From positions 124,001 to 188,000 of the forward strand of contig CANGHH010000002.1 in assembly GCA_947453725.1 (NCBI GenBank): a DNA stretch of 64,000 nt, written 5' to 3'. Within the stretch, counting starts at the first letter, position 1; each line of letters starts with the position of its first letter. Below are positions 15,805 through 24,327 of the stretch, one piece after another. A program made the position numbers and the translations under genes. Source of the stretch: Betaproteobacteria bacterium. GTDB taxonomy: Bacteria > Pseudomonadota > Gammaproteobacteria > Burkholderiales > Burkholderiaceae_C. The notes beneath the pieces are model-generated. The model searched no databases. It saw only the letters and a list, made by a program, of their open reading frames with translations, and was not told the DNA's origin.

Positions 15805-18543
15805 ATGCCCTTGCTCCGCCCCTTCTTGCTGGCCCTGGTCGTCTTCGGTTTCGGCGCTCAGGCCGAGACCCAGCCGTCGCTGCAGCCCGTCACCCGCGTC
15901 GAAGGCGTCACCGAGTACCGCCTGCCGAACGGGCTGCAGCTGCTGCTGGTGCCCGACGACAGCAAGCCGACGACCACCGTGAACCTGACCTACCGCGTCG
16001 GTTCGCGGCATGAAAGCTATGGCGAGACCGGCATGGCCCACTTGCTGGAGCATTTGCTGTTCAAGGGCACGCCGAGCAATCCCGATGTGTGGGCCGAATT
16101 CAACCGGCGCGGCATGCGGCCCAACGGCAGCACCAGTTTCGACCGCACCAATTACTTCGCCAGCTTCGCCGCCAACGACGACACGCTGCGCTGGTACCTG
16201 GGTTGGCAGGCCGACGCGATGGTCAACAGCTTCATCGCGCGCAAGGACCTCGACACCGAGATGACCGTGGTGCGCAACGAGTTCGAGTCCGGCGAGAACA
16301 ACCCCGGCCGCGTGCTGCTGCAGCAGACGATGGGCGCGATGTACCACTGGCACAACTACGGCAAGTCGACCATCGGCGCGCGCAGCGACATCGAGAACGT
16401 CGACATCCCGCGCCTGCAGGCCTTCTACCGACTGCACTACCAGCCCGACAACGCCACGCTGACCGTGGCCGGCAAGTTCAAGCCCGAGCAGGTGCTGGCC
16501 TGGGTCAACCAGGCCTTCGGCGCGCTGCCCAGGCCCACGCGCGTGCTGCCCGCTACCTACACGCTGGACCCGCCGCAGGACGGCGAACATCAGGTCACGG
16601 TGAGGCGCACCGGTGGCACGCCCTCGGTGTATGTGGCCTACCCACTGATGCCCGGCTCTCATCCCGATTTCGCGGCCGTGCAGGTCCTGTCGGCTGTGCT
16701 CGGCGACACGCCGGGCGGCCGGCTGCACAAGCGCCTGGTCGAAAGGAAGCTGGCGGCGCAGACCTTTGCCTTCGCCTGGTCGCTGGCCGAGCCCGGGCCG
16801 CTGATCCTCGGCGCGACGCTGGCACCGGGGCAGGACTTGGAAAAGGCCCGCGCCGAGATGGCCCGCGTGGTCGACGCGCTGCGCAGCGAGCCCGTCACCG
16901 CCCAGGAACTGGAGCGGGCGCGCACCCAGTGGCTGAACGACTGGGCGCAGGGCCACACCGACCCCGAACGCGTCGGCGTGGCGCTGTCCGAGGCCATCGC
17001 CAACGGCGACTGGCGCCTGTACTTTCTGCAGCGCGACCAGGTCCGCGCGCTGACGCTGGCCGACGTCAACCGCGTCGCTGCCGCCTGGCTGCGGCCGGAC
17101 AACCGCACCGTCGGCCTCTACCGCCCGACCACCGCGGCGGCCCCACCCGACCGTGCACCGCAGTCGTCCCGCGTCGACGTGCCAGCGCTGGTGCAGGGCT
17201 ACCGCGGTGAGGTGGCCGAGGCCGCGGTCGAGGCCTTCGAGGCCACGCCCGCCAACATCGACAGCCGCACGCAGCTGTCGACCTTGCGCGGCGGCAGCGG
17301 GCTGAAGCTGGCGCTGCTGCCCAAGGGCACGCGCGGCCGTTCGGTGCAGGCCAGCCTGGTGCTGCATTTCGGCGACGTCAACAGCCTGAAGGGCCAGGAA
17401 ACCGTGGCCGCCTTCGCCGGCAGCCTGTTCGACAAGGGCGGCGCCGGCCTGACCCGCCAGCAGATCGCCGATGCCTTCGACCGCCTGCAGTCGGGCGTCA
17501 CGATCGGCATCAACGAGCAGTCGCTGACGGTCAGTATCACCAGCAAGCGCGAGCACCTGCCCGGCGTCATCGCCCTGGTCGGCAAGCTGCTGCGCCAGCC
17601 GGCCTACAGCGCCGATGGCCTGCAGGAACTGCGCAACCAATGGCTGGCCGGCATCGAGTCCCAACGCAAGGAGCCCGGAGCCATCCTGGCCAACCGGCTG
17701 GCGCGCCACGGCAACCCCTACCCGCGTGGCGACCTGCGCTACGCCGGCACTTTCGACGAGAACGAGCAGGACGTGAAGGCCGTGACGCTGGAGCAGTTGC
17801 GCGCCTTCCACCGCCGCTTTGTCAGCGCCGCCAGCGGCGAGTTCTCGGCCGTCGGCGACTTCGACGCCGCCGCCGTACAGCAGGCGCTGCAGCAGGCCCT
17901 GGGCGACTGGCGCCAGCCGGCTGGCGGATCGTTGAGCTACGTGCGCGTGCCACAGCCGCTGGTGCCCGCCGCGCCGCAGCGTTTCGTCGAGCGCACGCCG
18001 GACAAGGCCAACGCCAACTTCAAGGCCCAGCTGCCGCTGCCGCTGACCGACCTGAGCCCCGACTACGCCGCGCTGGCGGTTGCCAACTTCATCTTCGGCC
18101 AGGGCCAGGATTCACGCTTGTGGAATCGCGTGCGCCAGAAGGAAGGCCTGAGCTACGGCGTGGGCAGTTCCATCGCCTGGAGCACCACGGACGCGAACTC
18201 GCTGTTCAGCATTGGCGCCATCTTCGCGCCGCAGAACCAGGCCAAGGTCGAGGCCGCGGTCACCGAGGAACTGGCGCGCTCGCTGAAAGACGGCTTCACG
18301 CCGGCCGAGCTGGATGCTGCGCGCAGCGGCCTGCTGAACGCCCGCCGCCTGGGCCGGGCCCAGGACGGCGTGGTCGCCGGCCGGCTGGCGGCGAACCTGC
18401 TGCTGGCCCGGCGCTTCGCCGTTTCTCAGCAGGTCGACGATGCCATCGCCGCGCTGACGCTGGAGCAGGTCAACGCGGCCTGGCGGAAGTACATCGAACC
18501 GCAGCGCCTGGTGCTGGGCTGGGCCGGCGACTTCAAGCCGTAA
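15805..18543 (+). CDS. Exported M16 family zinc metallopeptidase (pitrilysin type, fused two-half)
   Basis: A periplasmic protease of the insulinase/pitrilysin family. The 912-residue protein starts with a signal peptide (MPLLRPFLLALVVFGFGAQA). The N-terminal half carries the inverted zinc motif HLLEH (HLLEHLLFKG, about residue 79) with the distal Glu in VVRNEFESGEN; the C-terminal half is the inactive partner that closes the chamber, recognisable by KEGLSYGVGS. Both halves lie in one polypeptide rather than two neighbouring genes. It abuts the convergent 5'-nucleotidase gene with no spacing. Confidence 0.93.
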   Translation: MPLLRPFLLALVVFGFGAQAETQPSLQPVTRVEGVTEYRLPNGLQLLLVPDDSKPTTTVNLTYRVGSRHESYGETGMAHLLEHLLFKGTPSNPDVWAEFNRRGMRPNGSTSFDRTNYFASFAANDDTLRWYLGWQADAMVNSFIARKDLDTEMTVVRNEFESGENNPGRVLLQQTMGAMYHWHNYGKSTIGARSDIENVDIPRLQAFYRLHYQPDNATLTVAGKFKPEQVLAWVNQAFGALPRPTRVLPATYTLDPPQDGEHQVTVRRTGGTPSVYVAYPLMPGSHPDFAAVQVLSAVLGDTPGGRLHKRLVERKLAAQTFAFAWSLAEPGPLILGATLAPGQDLEKARAEMARVVDALRSEPVTAQELERARTQWLNDWAQGHTDPERVGVALSEAIANGDWRLYFLQRDQVRALTLADVNRVAAAWLRPDNRTVGLYRPTTAAAPPDRAPQSSRVDVPALVQGYRGEVAEAAVEAFEATPANIDSRTQLSTLRGGSGLKLALLPKGTRGRSVQASLVLHFGDVNSLKGQETVAAFAGSLFDKGGAGLTRQQIADAFDRLQSGVTIGINEQSLTVSITSKREHLPGVIALVGKLLRQPAYSADGLQELRNQWLAGIESQRKEPGAILANRLARHGNPYPRGDLRYAGTFDENEQDVKAVTLEQLRAFHRRFVSAASGEFSAVGDFDAAAVQQALQQALGDWRQPAGGSLSYVRVPQPLVPAAPQRFVERTPDKANANFKAQLPLPLTDLSPDYAALAVANFIFGQGQDSRLWNRVRQKEGLSYGVGSSIAWSTTDANSLFSIGAIFAPQNQAKVEAAVTEELARSLKDGFTPAELDAARSGLLNARRLGRAQDGVVAGRLAANLLLARRFAVSQQVDDAIAALTLEQVNAAWRKYIEPQRLVLGWAGDFKP

Positions 18544-19437
18544 TCAGCTGTTCGACACCCCGTGCGCCACGTGCCCGGCCGGCACGTGCAGCGCGGCGTT
18601 CTCGATGTGCCCGGTCTGGTCGTCGAAGAAGAAGTCGGGCTCGAATTCGCGCAGGAAGCGGCCCTTGGGCAGGCCGCCGAGGAACATCGCTTCGTCGATC
18701 TCGACCTGCCAGTCCATCAGCGTGCGGACCGCGCGTTCGTGGGCTGGCGCGCTGCGCGCGGTGACCAGGGCCGTGCGCAGGCGCATGCCGGCCACCGGTT
18801 GGCGCTGCAGGCGGTGCAGCGCCTCGATCAGTGGCTTGAAGGGGCCGGGTGCCAGCGGGCTGCCGGCGCGTTCACGTTCGTGGCACTGGAAGGCGTCCAG
18901 GCCCTGCGCCTGGTAGACGCGCTCGGCCTCGTCGCTGAACAGCACGGCGTCACCGTCGAAGGCGATGCGCACTTCCTGCGGGTGGGATTCCGATGCGCGT
19001 TTGCTCTCGGGGTAGACACGCGCCGCCGGCACGCCGGCCTGCAGCGCCGAGCGCACGTCGGCCTCGTTGGTGCTGAGGAAGAGATGGGCCGCCAGGGGCC
19101 GCAGGTAGCGCCACGGGGGCTGCCCGCGCGTGAACACCCCGCGCTGCACCGACAGGCCGAAGTGCTGCGCCGAGCGGAATACCCGCAGGCCCGACACCGG
19201 GTCGTTGCGCGACAGGATCACCACCTCGACGCGCGGCCGCTCGGCGTTGAAGGCCAGCAGCTTCTTGACCAGCGAGAAAGCCACGCCGGGCCGCGCCGGC
19301 TGCTCGACGCGCTGCAGTTGCAGCTGCATGTAGGCGCGGTCGTCACCATCCTCGAAAACGCGGTTTTCCTCTTCGAAGTCGAACAGCGCGCGCGAAGAAA
19401 TCGCGACGACGAGTTGGCCTTCGAGGGTGGCGGGCAT
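18544..19437 (-). CDS. 5'-nucleotidase (cytosolic 5'-nucleotidase I-like family)
   Basis: Predicted to dephosphorylate nucleoside 5'-monophosphates in the cytoplasm. The 297-residue protein has the pattern of the bacterial cN-I family: LVVAISSRALFDFEEENRVF at the N-terminus, VVILSRNDPVSGLRVF, RIAFDGDAVLFSDEAE and ALVTARSAPAHERAVRTL, with HAD-like Asp residues in FDGDAVLF. Its final codon abuts the M16 stop. The upstream 122-base gap diverges from a small rightward gene. Family call is from sequence pattern recalled from memory. Confidence 0.85.
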   Translation of the reverse strand: MPATLEGQLVVAISSRALFDFEEENRVFEDGDDRAYMQLQLQRVEQPARPGVAFSLVKKLLAFNAERPRVEVVILSRNDPVSGLRVFRSAQHFGLSVQRGVFTRGQPPWRYLRPLAAHLFLSTNEADVRSALQAGVPAARVYPESKRASESHPQEVRIAFDGDAVLFSDEAERVYQAQGLDAFQCHERERAGSPLAPGPFKPLIEALHRLQRQPVAGMRLRTALVTARSAPAHERAVRTLMDWQVEIDEAMFLGGLPKGRFLREFEPDFFFDDQTGHIENAALHVPAGHVAHGVSNS

Positions 19438-19559
19438 GGTCTAGGGATGGTAAGCGGCGCCGCCCTGCGGTTTCATCGTGCTGCCACATCCGGCGTGCAG
19501 ACTGCCTCCCAAGGGATGAGCAGTCCCTTCCGGCCCCGCAACCTGTCACGAGGCGAACC

Positions 19560-19811
19560 ATGACGCAAGCCCACGCCCGTCCCGAAGACCGCAGCCGCAG
19601 CGGCCTCGACGGCCTTCTGGCGCAGCCCTGGGCCGACACCCGCCCGGTTTGCTTCCGCAGTGAAGGTTTCGCCGAAGACCTGCTGGAAGCTTCGGCGCTG
19701 ACCTCGCTGGCCGCGCGAGGCGGCCCGTCGCGCGCCGGGCGCTCGCGCCGCCCGGGTGGCGCGCTGCTGGGCGTGGCGCTGGCCGGCGTGCTGGGCGTTT
19801 TTAGCCGCTGA
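19560..19811 (+). CDS. Small hypothetical protein with a C-terminal hydrophobic segment
   Basis: An 83-residue frame begins at an ATG preceded by GAGG at a 6-base spacing. The N-terminal part is polar with FAEDLLEAS; a basic stretch (RAGRSRRPGG) precedes a short hydrophobic tail (ALLGVALAGVLGVF) that could anchor it in the membrane. No family recognised. It fills an otherwise empty gap between divergent genes, and the good ribosome-binding site is the main reason to call it. Confidence 0.45.
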   Translation: MTQAHARPEDRSRSGLDGLLAQPWADTRPVCFRSEGFAEDLLEASALTSLAARGGPSRAGRSRRPGGALLGVALAGVLGVFSR

Positions 19812-19966
19812 GGGGCGAGGCCGGCGCCGCGTCGCCGCTGCACAATGGGGAAGCCCCGACGGACCGGCCGGCTCGGCCTTTGTGTAACCTGCGCCATGAC
19901 ACTCCCCGCCGCAGCCGCGCTGACGGCCTGTATCGCCCGCCCCGCCAAGTACTGGTTGCGCCGTCC

Positions 19967-20647
19967 GTGCTGAGCCTGCGCGGCCTGCGCCACCGCTGGC
20001 CGGGGGCCCTCGACGACAGCCTGGTCATCGACGAACTCGACATCGCAGCCGGCCGGACCGTCTTCCTGCACGGCCCCAGCGGCTGCGGCAAGAGCACGCT
20101 GCTGGGCCTGCTGGCCGGCGTGCTGCCGGCGCGGCTGGGCCAGCTGGCGCTGCTCGGTCGGGACTGGGCTGCGCTGCCCGCAGGCGCCCGCGACGCCCGC
20201 CGCGCCGACCATGTCGGCGTGGTCTTCCAGCAGTTCAACCTGCTGCCTTACCTGACCGTGCTGGACAACGTGCTGCTGCCCTGCGGCTTCTCGGCACGCC
20301 GAGCGGCGCGCTGCCTCGGGTCGCCCCGCGCTGCCGCCCAGGACCTGCTGTTGCGCATGGGCCTGCCCGAGCCGCTGTGGCAGCGGCGCGCCGACACCCT
20401 CAGCGTCGGCCAGCAGCAGCGCGTGGCGGCGGCGCGGGCGCTGATCGGCGCGCCCGAGCTGGTCCTGGCCGACGAGCCGACCTCGGCGCTGGATGGCCCG
20501 CTGCGCGACGCCTTCATGGCGCTGCTGCTGCAGGCCTGTGCGGCGGCCGGCAGCACGCTGGTCTTCGTCAGCCATGACGAGCGATTGGCGGCGCGCTTCG
20601 ACGAGCGGCTGTCGCTGCCGGCCTTGAACCGGGCGGTGACAGGATGA
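19967..20647 (+). CDS. ABC transporter ATPase (MacB/LolD-like)
   Basis: Cytoplasmic ATPase partner of the following FtsX-type permease. It contains Walker A GPSGCGKSTLL, Q-loop FQQFNLLPYLTV, signature LSVGQQQRVA, Walker B LVLADEPTSAL and switch His in VSHDE. The GTG at 19967 (VLSLRGLRHRWPG) gives 226 residues, the usual size; a TTG at 19880 is an alternative. Its stop overlaps the permease start (ATGA). ATPase, permease and the DUF3299 gene form one set; such trios in Pseudomonas are associated, as I recall, with zinc limitation, but no Zur-like site was seen here. Confidence 0.88.
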   Translation: MLSLRGLRHRWPGALDDSLVIDELDIAAGRTVFLHGPSGCGKSTLLGLLAGVLPARLGQLALLGRDWAALPAGARDARRADHVGVVFQQFNLLPYLTVLDNVLLPCGFSARRAARCLGSPRAAAQDLLLRMGLPEPLWQRRADTLSVGQQQRVAAARALIGAPELVLADEPTSALDGPLRDAFMALLLQACAAAGSTLVFVSHDERLAARFDERLSLPALNRAVTG

Positions 20648-21936
20648 AGACGCTCTTCCACATCGCGGTCCGCAGCGCGCTGAACCGACGCGGCACGCTG
20701 GCCCTGGTGGTGCTGTCGATCGCGCTGGCCACGTCGCTGCTGCTGGGCCTGGAGCGCCTGCGCAGCGACATCCGCAGCAGCTTCACCGCGGCCGTCAGCG
20801 GCACCGACCTGGTGGTCGGCCCGCGCACCGGCCCCGTCCAGTTGATGCTGTCCGCGGTGTTCCACGTCGGCAGCCTCGCCAACGGCGTCAGCATGGACGG
20901 CCTGCGCGCCGTGGCCGCCCACCGCGCGGTCGCCTGGGTGGTGCCGATGGCGCTGGGCGACGGCCACCGCGGCCGCCCGGTGGTCGGCACCACGCCGGAC
21001 TACTTCCAGCATTTCGCCCATGGCGACCACCAGCCGCTGGTGCTGGCCCAGGGCCGGGTTTTCGCCGGCACGCTGGACGGCCTGTACGAAACCGTGGTCG
21101 GTTCCGAGGTGGCGGCTTCGCAGGGCTACCGCTTGGGCCGCAGAATGGTCTTCCACCATGGGCTGGAAGCGCTGCCCGACGGGATGCCCGACCAGCACGG
21201 CGACCGGCCTTTCACGCTGGTTGGCGTGCTGGCGCCGACCGGCACGCCGGTGGACCGCACGGTGTTCATCAGCCTGCAGGCGATAGAAGCCATCCACCTC
21301 GGCTGGGCCGGCGGCGCGCCCTTGCCGGCGTCGGTGGGCCTGAAGATCGCGCCCGAACTGGCGCGCAAATTCGACCTCGAACCGAAGCAGGTGACGGCCG
21401 CGCTGGTCGGCCTGAAGAGCCGCGCGGCGGTCTTCGCGGTGCAGCGCTTCGTCGCCGACTTCCCGGATGAGCCGCTGCTGGCGGTGCTGCCCGCCGTCGC
21501 GCTGGACGAACTGTGGACGGTGGTGGCCTTGAGCGAACGCGCTTTGCTGGCGGTTTCGGTGCTGGTCGCGCTGGTCAGCCTGGCCTCGCTGGTGGCGGTG
21601 GTGCTCGCAGGCCTGAACGAGCGCCGGCGCGAGCTGGCGGTGCTGCGCGCGGTGGGCGCCGGGCCTCGCCAGGTGCTCTTGCTGCTGGCCCTCGAAGGCG
21701 CGCTGGTGACGTTCAGCGGCGCCCTGCTCGGCGCGCTGGGCGCGGCGGCGGCCTTGCTGCTGGCCGGGCCCTGGGTTCAGCGGCAGCTCGGCGTCACGCT
21801 GCAGACCAGCGCGCCGACGGCGGCTCAGTGGGGTCTCTTCGCCGCCGTGCTGGCCACAGGTATGCTCGCCGGCCTCGTGCCAGGCTGGCGCGCCTACCGC
21901 CTGTCGCTGGCCGACGGCCTTTCGCCGAGGACTTGA
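20644..21936 (+). CDS. FtsX/MacB-type ABC transporter permease
   Basis: Inner-membrane subunit of a type VII-like ABC system. The 430 residues show one N-terminal membrane segment (LALVVLSIALATSLLLGL), a large periplasmic domain (about 45-290), then three C-terminal segments, the FtsX topology. NERRRELAVLRAVGA is the conserved cytoplasmic loop that contacts the ATPase. Such systems move signals or lipids/lipoproteins rather than import solutes. The substrate is unknown; the DUF3299 protein 31 bases downstream is the likely periplasmic partner. Confidence 0.9.
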   Translation: MKTLFHIAVRSALNRRGTLALVVLSIALATSLLLGLERLRSDIRSSFTAAVSGTDLVVGPRTGPVQLMLSAVFHVGSLANGVSMDGLRAVAAHRAVAWVVPMALGDGHRGRPVVGTTPDYFQHFAHGDHQPLVLAQGRVFAGTLDGLYETVVGSEVAASQGYRLGRRMVFHHGLEALPDGMPDQHGDRPFTLVGVLAPTGTPVDRTVFISLQAIEAIHLGWAGGAPLPASVGLKIAPELARKFDLEPKQVTAALVGLKSRAAVFAVQRFVADFPDEPLLAVLPAVALDELWTVVALSERALLAVSVLVALVSLASLVAVVLAGLNERRRELAVLRAVGAGPRQVLLLLALEGALVTFSGALLGALGAAAALLLAGPWVQRQLGVTLQTSAPTAAQWGLFAAVLATGMLAGLVPGWRAYRLSLADGLSPRT

Positions 21937-21967
21937 TCCGGCACCTTCCTGCCGCCCTTTTTCGACC

Positions 21968-22588
21968 ATGCGCATCCACCTTGCTGACCTTCCATCGGTG
22001 CTGACATCGGCAGCTGTTCTGGCGGCGGGACTGCTGGCGGGTGCGGCGCACGCGCAGACGACCGGCGTGCCGCTGATGAAGCCCGCGCTGGCCGCCAAGC
22101 CGTCCCCGACGGCTGCCGCGGCCATGGCGCCGCGCACGATCGACTGGGCCCTGTTGGTGCCCACCGGCTGGGATCCGTTCAAGGACTTCAAGGGCCTGGA
22201 CCTGGCCAGCCTGAGCGACGCCGACCCGCGCGCCAGCGCGCTGATGGCCCAGATGCGCAAGGCCTGGGACAACGCCCCCGTCAACCCCGCGCTGGTCGGC
22301 CAGCTGGTGCGCATCCCGGGCTACGTCGTGCCGCTCGAAGAAGGCAAGGCTGGCATGAGCGAATTCCTGCTCGTGCCCTATTTCGGCGCCTGCGTGCACA
22401 CCCCGCCGCCGCCGTCGAACCAGATCGTCCACGTGTTGCCGAAGGAGGCGGCCAAGGGCCTGCGTTCGATGGACACGGTGTGGGTCACTGGCGTGCTGAG
22501 CACCCTGCAGACCGACAGCTACATGGGCACGGCCAGCTGGCGGCTGGCGGCGTCCAGCGTCGCGCCCTACGCCGAGACCGCTCGGTGA
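21968..22588 (+). CDS. DUF3299 domain protein, exported
   Basis: A 206-residue protein with a signal peptide ending near AGAAHA|QTT, then the DUF3299 core. The hallmark is FLLVPYFGACVHTPPPPSNQ (about 136-155), which has a conserved Cys, His and proline run; upstream is VRIPGYVVPLE. The fold is OB-like and the biochemical function is not established. It follows the ABC ATPase and permease, and its stop overlaps the next gene's GTG start (GTGA). Confidence 0.88.
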   Translation: MRIHLADLPSVLTSAAVLAAGLLAGAAHAQTTGVPLMKPALAAKPSPTAAAAMAPRTIDWALLVPTGWDPFKDFKGLDLASLSDADPRASALMAQMRKAWDNAPVNPALVGQLVRIPGYVVPLEEGKAGMSEFLLVPYFGACVHTPPPPSNQIVHVLPKEAAKGLRSMDTVWVTGVLSTLQTDSYMGTASWRLAASSVAPYAETAR

Positions 22589-23685
22589 CGCGCGGCGCCA
22601 CACCGCCCAAGGTCCGGCCCCGCGTGCCGCGCGGCGAGCTGGCGCGCACCACTTTCGGCGTGCTTTTCCTGGTCGCGCTGTTGGGCGCCGCGCTGTGGGT
22701 GCTGCGGCCCTTCATCGGTCCGGCGATCTGGGCGACGATGGTGGTGGTGGCCAGTTGGCCGCTGATGCTGCAGGTCCAGCGTCGCCTGTTCCAGCGCCGC
22801 GGCCTGGCCGTGGCGGTGATGACGCTGCTGCTGCTGCTGCTTTTCGTGGTGCCGCTGGCGCTGGCCATCGTGACCATCGTCGGCAATGCCGACCGCCTGA
22901 TCGACTGGGCCCGGATGGCCGCCGAGATGCACCTGCCGCCCGCGCCGCCGGCCTGGCTGGTCGACCTGCCGCTGGTCGGCGATCTGCTGCAACGCGGCTG
23001 GCAGCAGGCGACCGTGCTTGGGCTGCATGACCTGCTGCCCAAGCTCACGCCTTACGCCGGCGACGTCACGCGCTGGTTCGTCGCCCAGGTTGGCAGCGTG
23101 GGTTTCCTGCTGCTGCAGTTCCTGTTGACCGTGGTCATCGCGGCGGTGATGTACGCCAGCGGCGAACAGGCCGCTGAGCTGGTGCGGCGCTTCGCCCGGC
23201 GCCTGGGCGGCGAGCGTGGTGTCGGCGTCATCGATCTGGCCGGCGGCGCGATCCGCGGGGTGGCGCTGGGCGTCGGTGGCACCGCGCTCGTTCAGGCCGT
23301 GATCAGCGGCCTCGGTCTGCTGATCGCCGGCGTGCCGGTGGCCGGCCTGCTGACCGCGCTGATCTTCATGCTGTGCATCGCGCAGATCGGACCGGTGCTG
23401 GTGCTGGTGCCGGCCACGGTGTGGGCCTTCTGGTCGGACAACACCGTGGGCGGGGTTCTGCTGATCGTCGTCACGCTGGTTGTGACGACACTGGACAACG
23501 TGCTGCGCCCGCTGCTGATCCGGATCGGCGCCGACCTGCCGCTGCTGCTGATCTTTTCCGGCGTGATCGGCGGCCTGCTGGCTTTCGGCCTGGTCGGCAT
23601 CTTCATCGGCCCGGTGGTGCTGGCCGTGGCCTACACGCTGCTGGAAGCCTGGATGGCCGACGGCGAAGCGCCGCCGGCCGACTGA
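22585..23685 (+). CDS. AI-2E family membrane transporter
   Basis: A multi-pass inner-membrane protein of the TqsA/PerM family, whose members export small molecules or act as antiporters. From the GTG at 22585 it has 366 residues, with about eight membrane segments, the periplasmic-side loop at about 100-170 and the C-terminal family motif DNVLRPLLI followed by FGLVGIFIGPVVLA. The GTG overlaps the DUF3299 stop, so it is likely co-translated with the ABC set, although the family link to that set is not established. Confidence 0.88.
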   Translation: MTRGATPPKVRPRVPRGELARTTFGVLFLVALLGAALWVLRPFIGPAIWATMVVVASWPLMLQVQRRLFQRRGLAVAVMTLLLLLLFVVPLALAIVTIVGNADRLIDWARMAAEMHLPPAPPAWLVDLPLVGDLLQRGWQQATVLGLHDLLPKLTPYAGDVTRWFVAQVGSVGFLLLQFLLTVVIAAVMYASGEQAAELVRRFARRLGGERGVGVIDLAGGAIRGVALGVGGTALVQAVISGLGLLIAGVPVAGLLTALIFMLCIAQIGPVLVLVPATVWAFWSDNTVGGVLLIVVTLVVTTLDNVLRPLLIRIGADLPLLLIFSGVIGGLLAFGLVGIFIGPVVLAVAYTLLEAWMADGEAPPAD

Positions 23686-23697
23686 GCGCGCGCCGCG

Positions 23698-24327
23698 CTA
23701 CAGCAGGCCGCGCGCTGCCAGTTCCGCCTCGGTCTGCGCCGGGCTGCGAAAGACGAATCCGTCCCAGCCCTGCGCCTGGGCGGCGGCGATGTTGGGCGGG
23801 TGGTCGTCGATGAAGACCAGATCGGCCGGCGCGGCCTGGAAGCGGGCGGCGGCCAGGCGGTAGATCGCCGGGTCCGGCTTGATCAGCTGGACACGGGCCG
23901 AGAAGATGCCGCTGTCAAAACAGCGCAGGAAGTCGTTGCGTTCTTCCAGCTGCGCGGCGATGCCCGCCGGCATGTTCGACAGGAAGTGCAAGGGGCGTCC
24001 GGCGTCGTGCAGGCGCTGCAGCAGCGCCACCATCTCGGGCTTGGGCTGCAGTTCACGCGCCACGCCGTCGACGGCGGTCTGCACCTCGTTGCGCTCCAGG
24101 CCGGTGCGGGCGCTGATGCGCGCCACCAGGTCGGGCACGCTGACCTCGCCGCGGTCGAAGTCGGCCCAGTCGCCGCCGTAACTCTGGAAGATCTGCGCCG
24201 CCCAGTACGCGGCCTGGGTCTCGTCGGTCGCCAGGTGGGGCAGCTCGCGGCGCAGCATCAGCGTCGGCCGCCATTCGAAGACCACGGCGCCGAAGTCGAA
24301 CACCACACGCTTCTCGGCCCGCTTCAA
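23698..24327 (-). CDS. HAD-superfamily (subfamily IA) hydrolase
   Basis: A phosphatase-like enzyme of the haloacid dehalogenase superfamily. The 209-residue protein has all four motifs: nucleophile in VVFDFGAVVFEW (the second Asp of DxD is replaced by Gly, as often seen in YihX-like members), Ser/Thr in LHFLSNMP, Lys in LIKPDPAIY, and acidic pair in LVFIDDHPPN. I chose a TTG at 24327 that overlaps the pgi stop (TTGA), since the motif I Asp lies only about 12 residues in. YihX-type alpha-glucose-1-phosphatase activity would fit its coupling to pgi, but that is inference. Confidence 0.85.
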   Translation of the reverse strand: MKRAEKRVVFDFGAVVFEWRPTLMLRRELPHLATDETQAAYWAAQIFQSYGGDWADFDRGEVSVPDLVARISARTGLERNEVQTAVDGVARELQPKPEMVALLQRLHDAGRPLHFLSNMPAGIAAQLEERNDFLRCFDSGIFSARVQLIKPDPAIYRLAAARFQAAPADLVFIDDHPPNIAAAQAQGWDGFVFRSPAQTEAELAARGLL

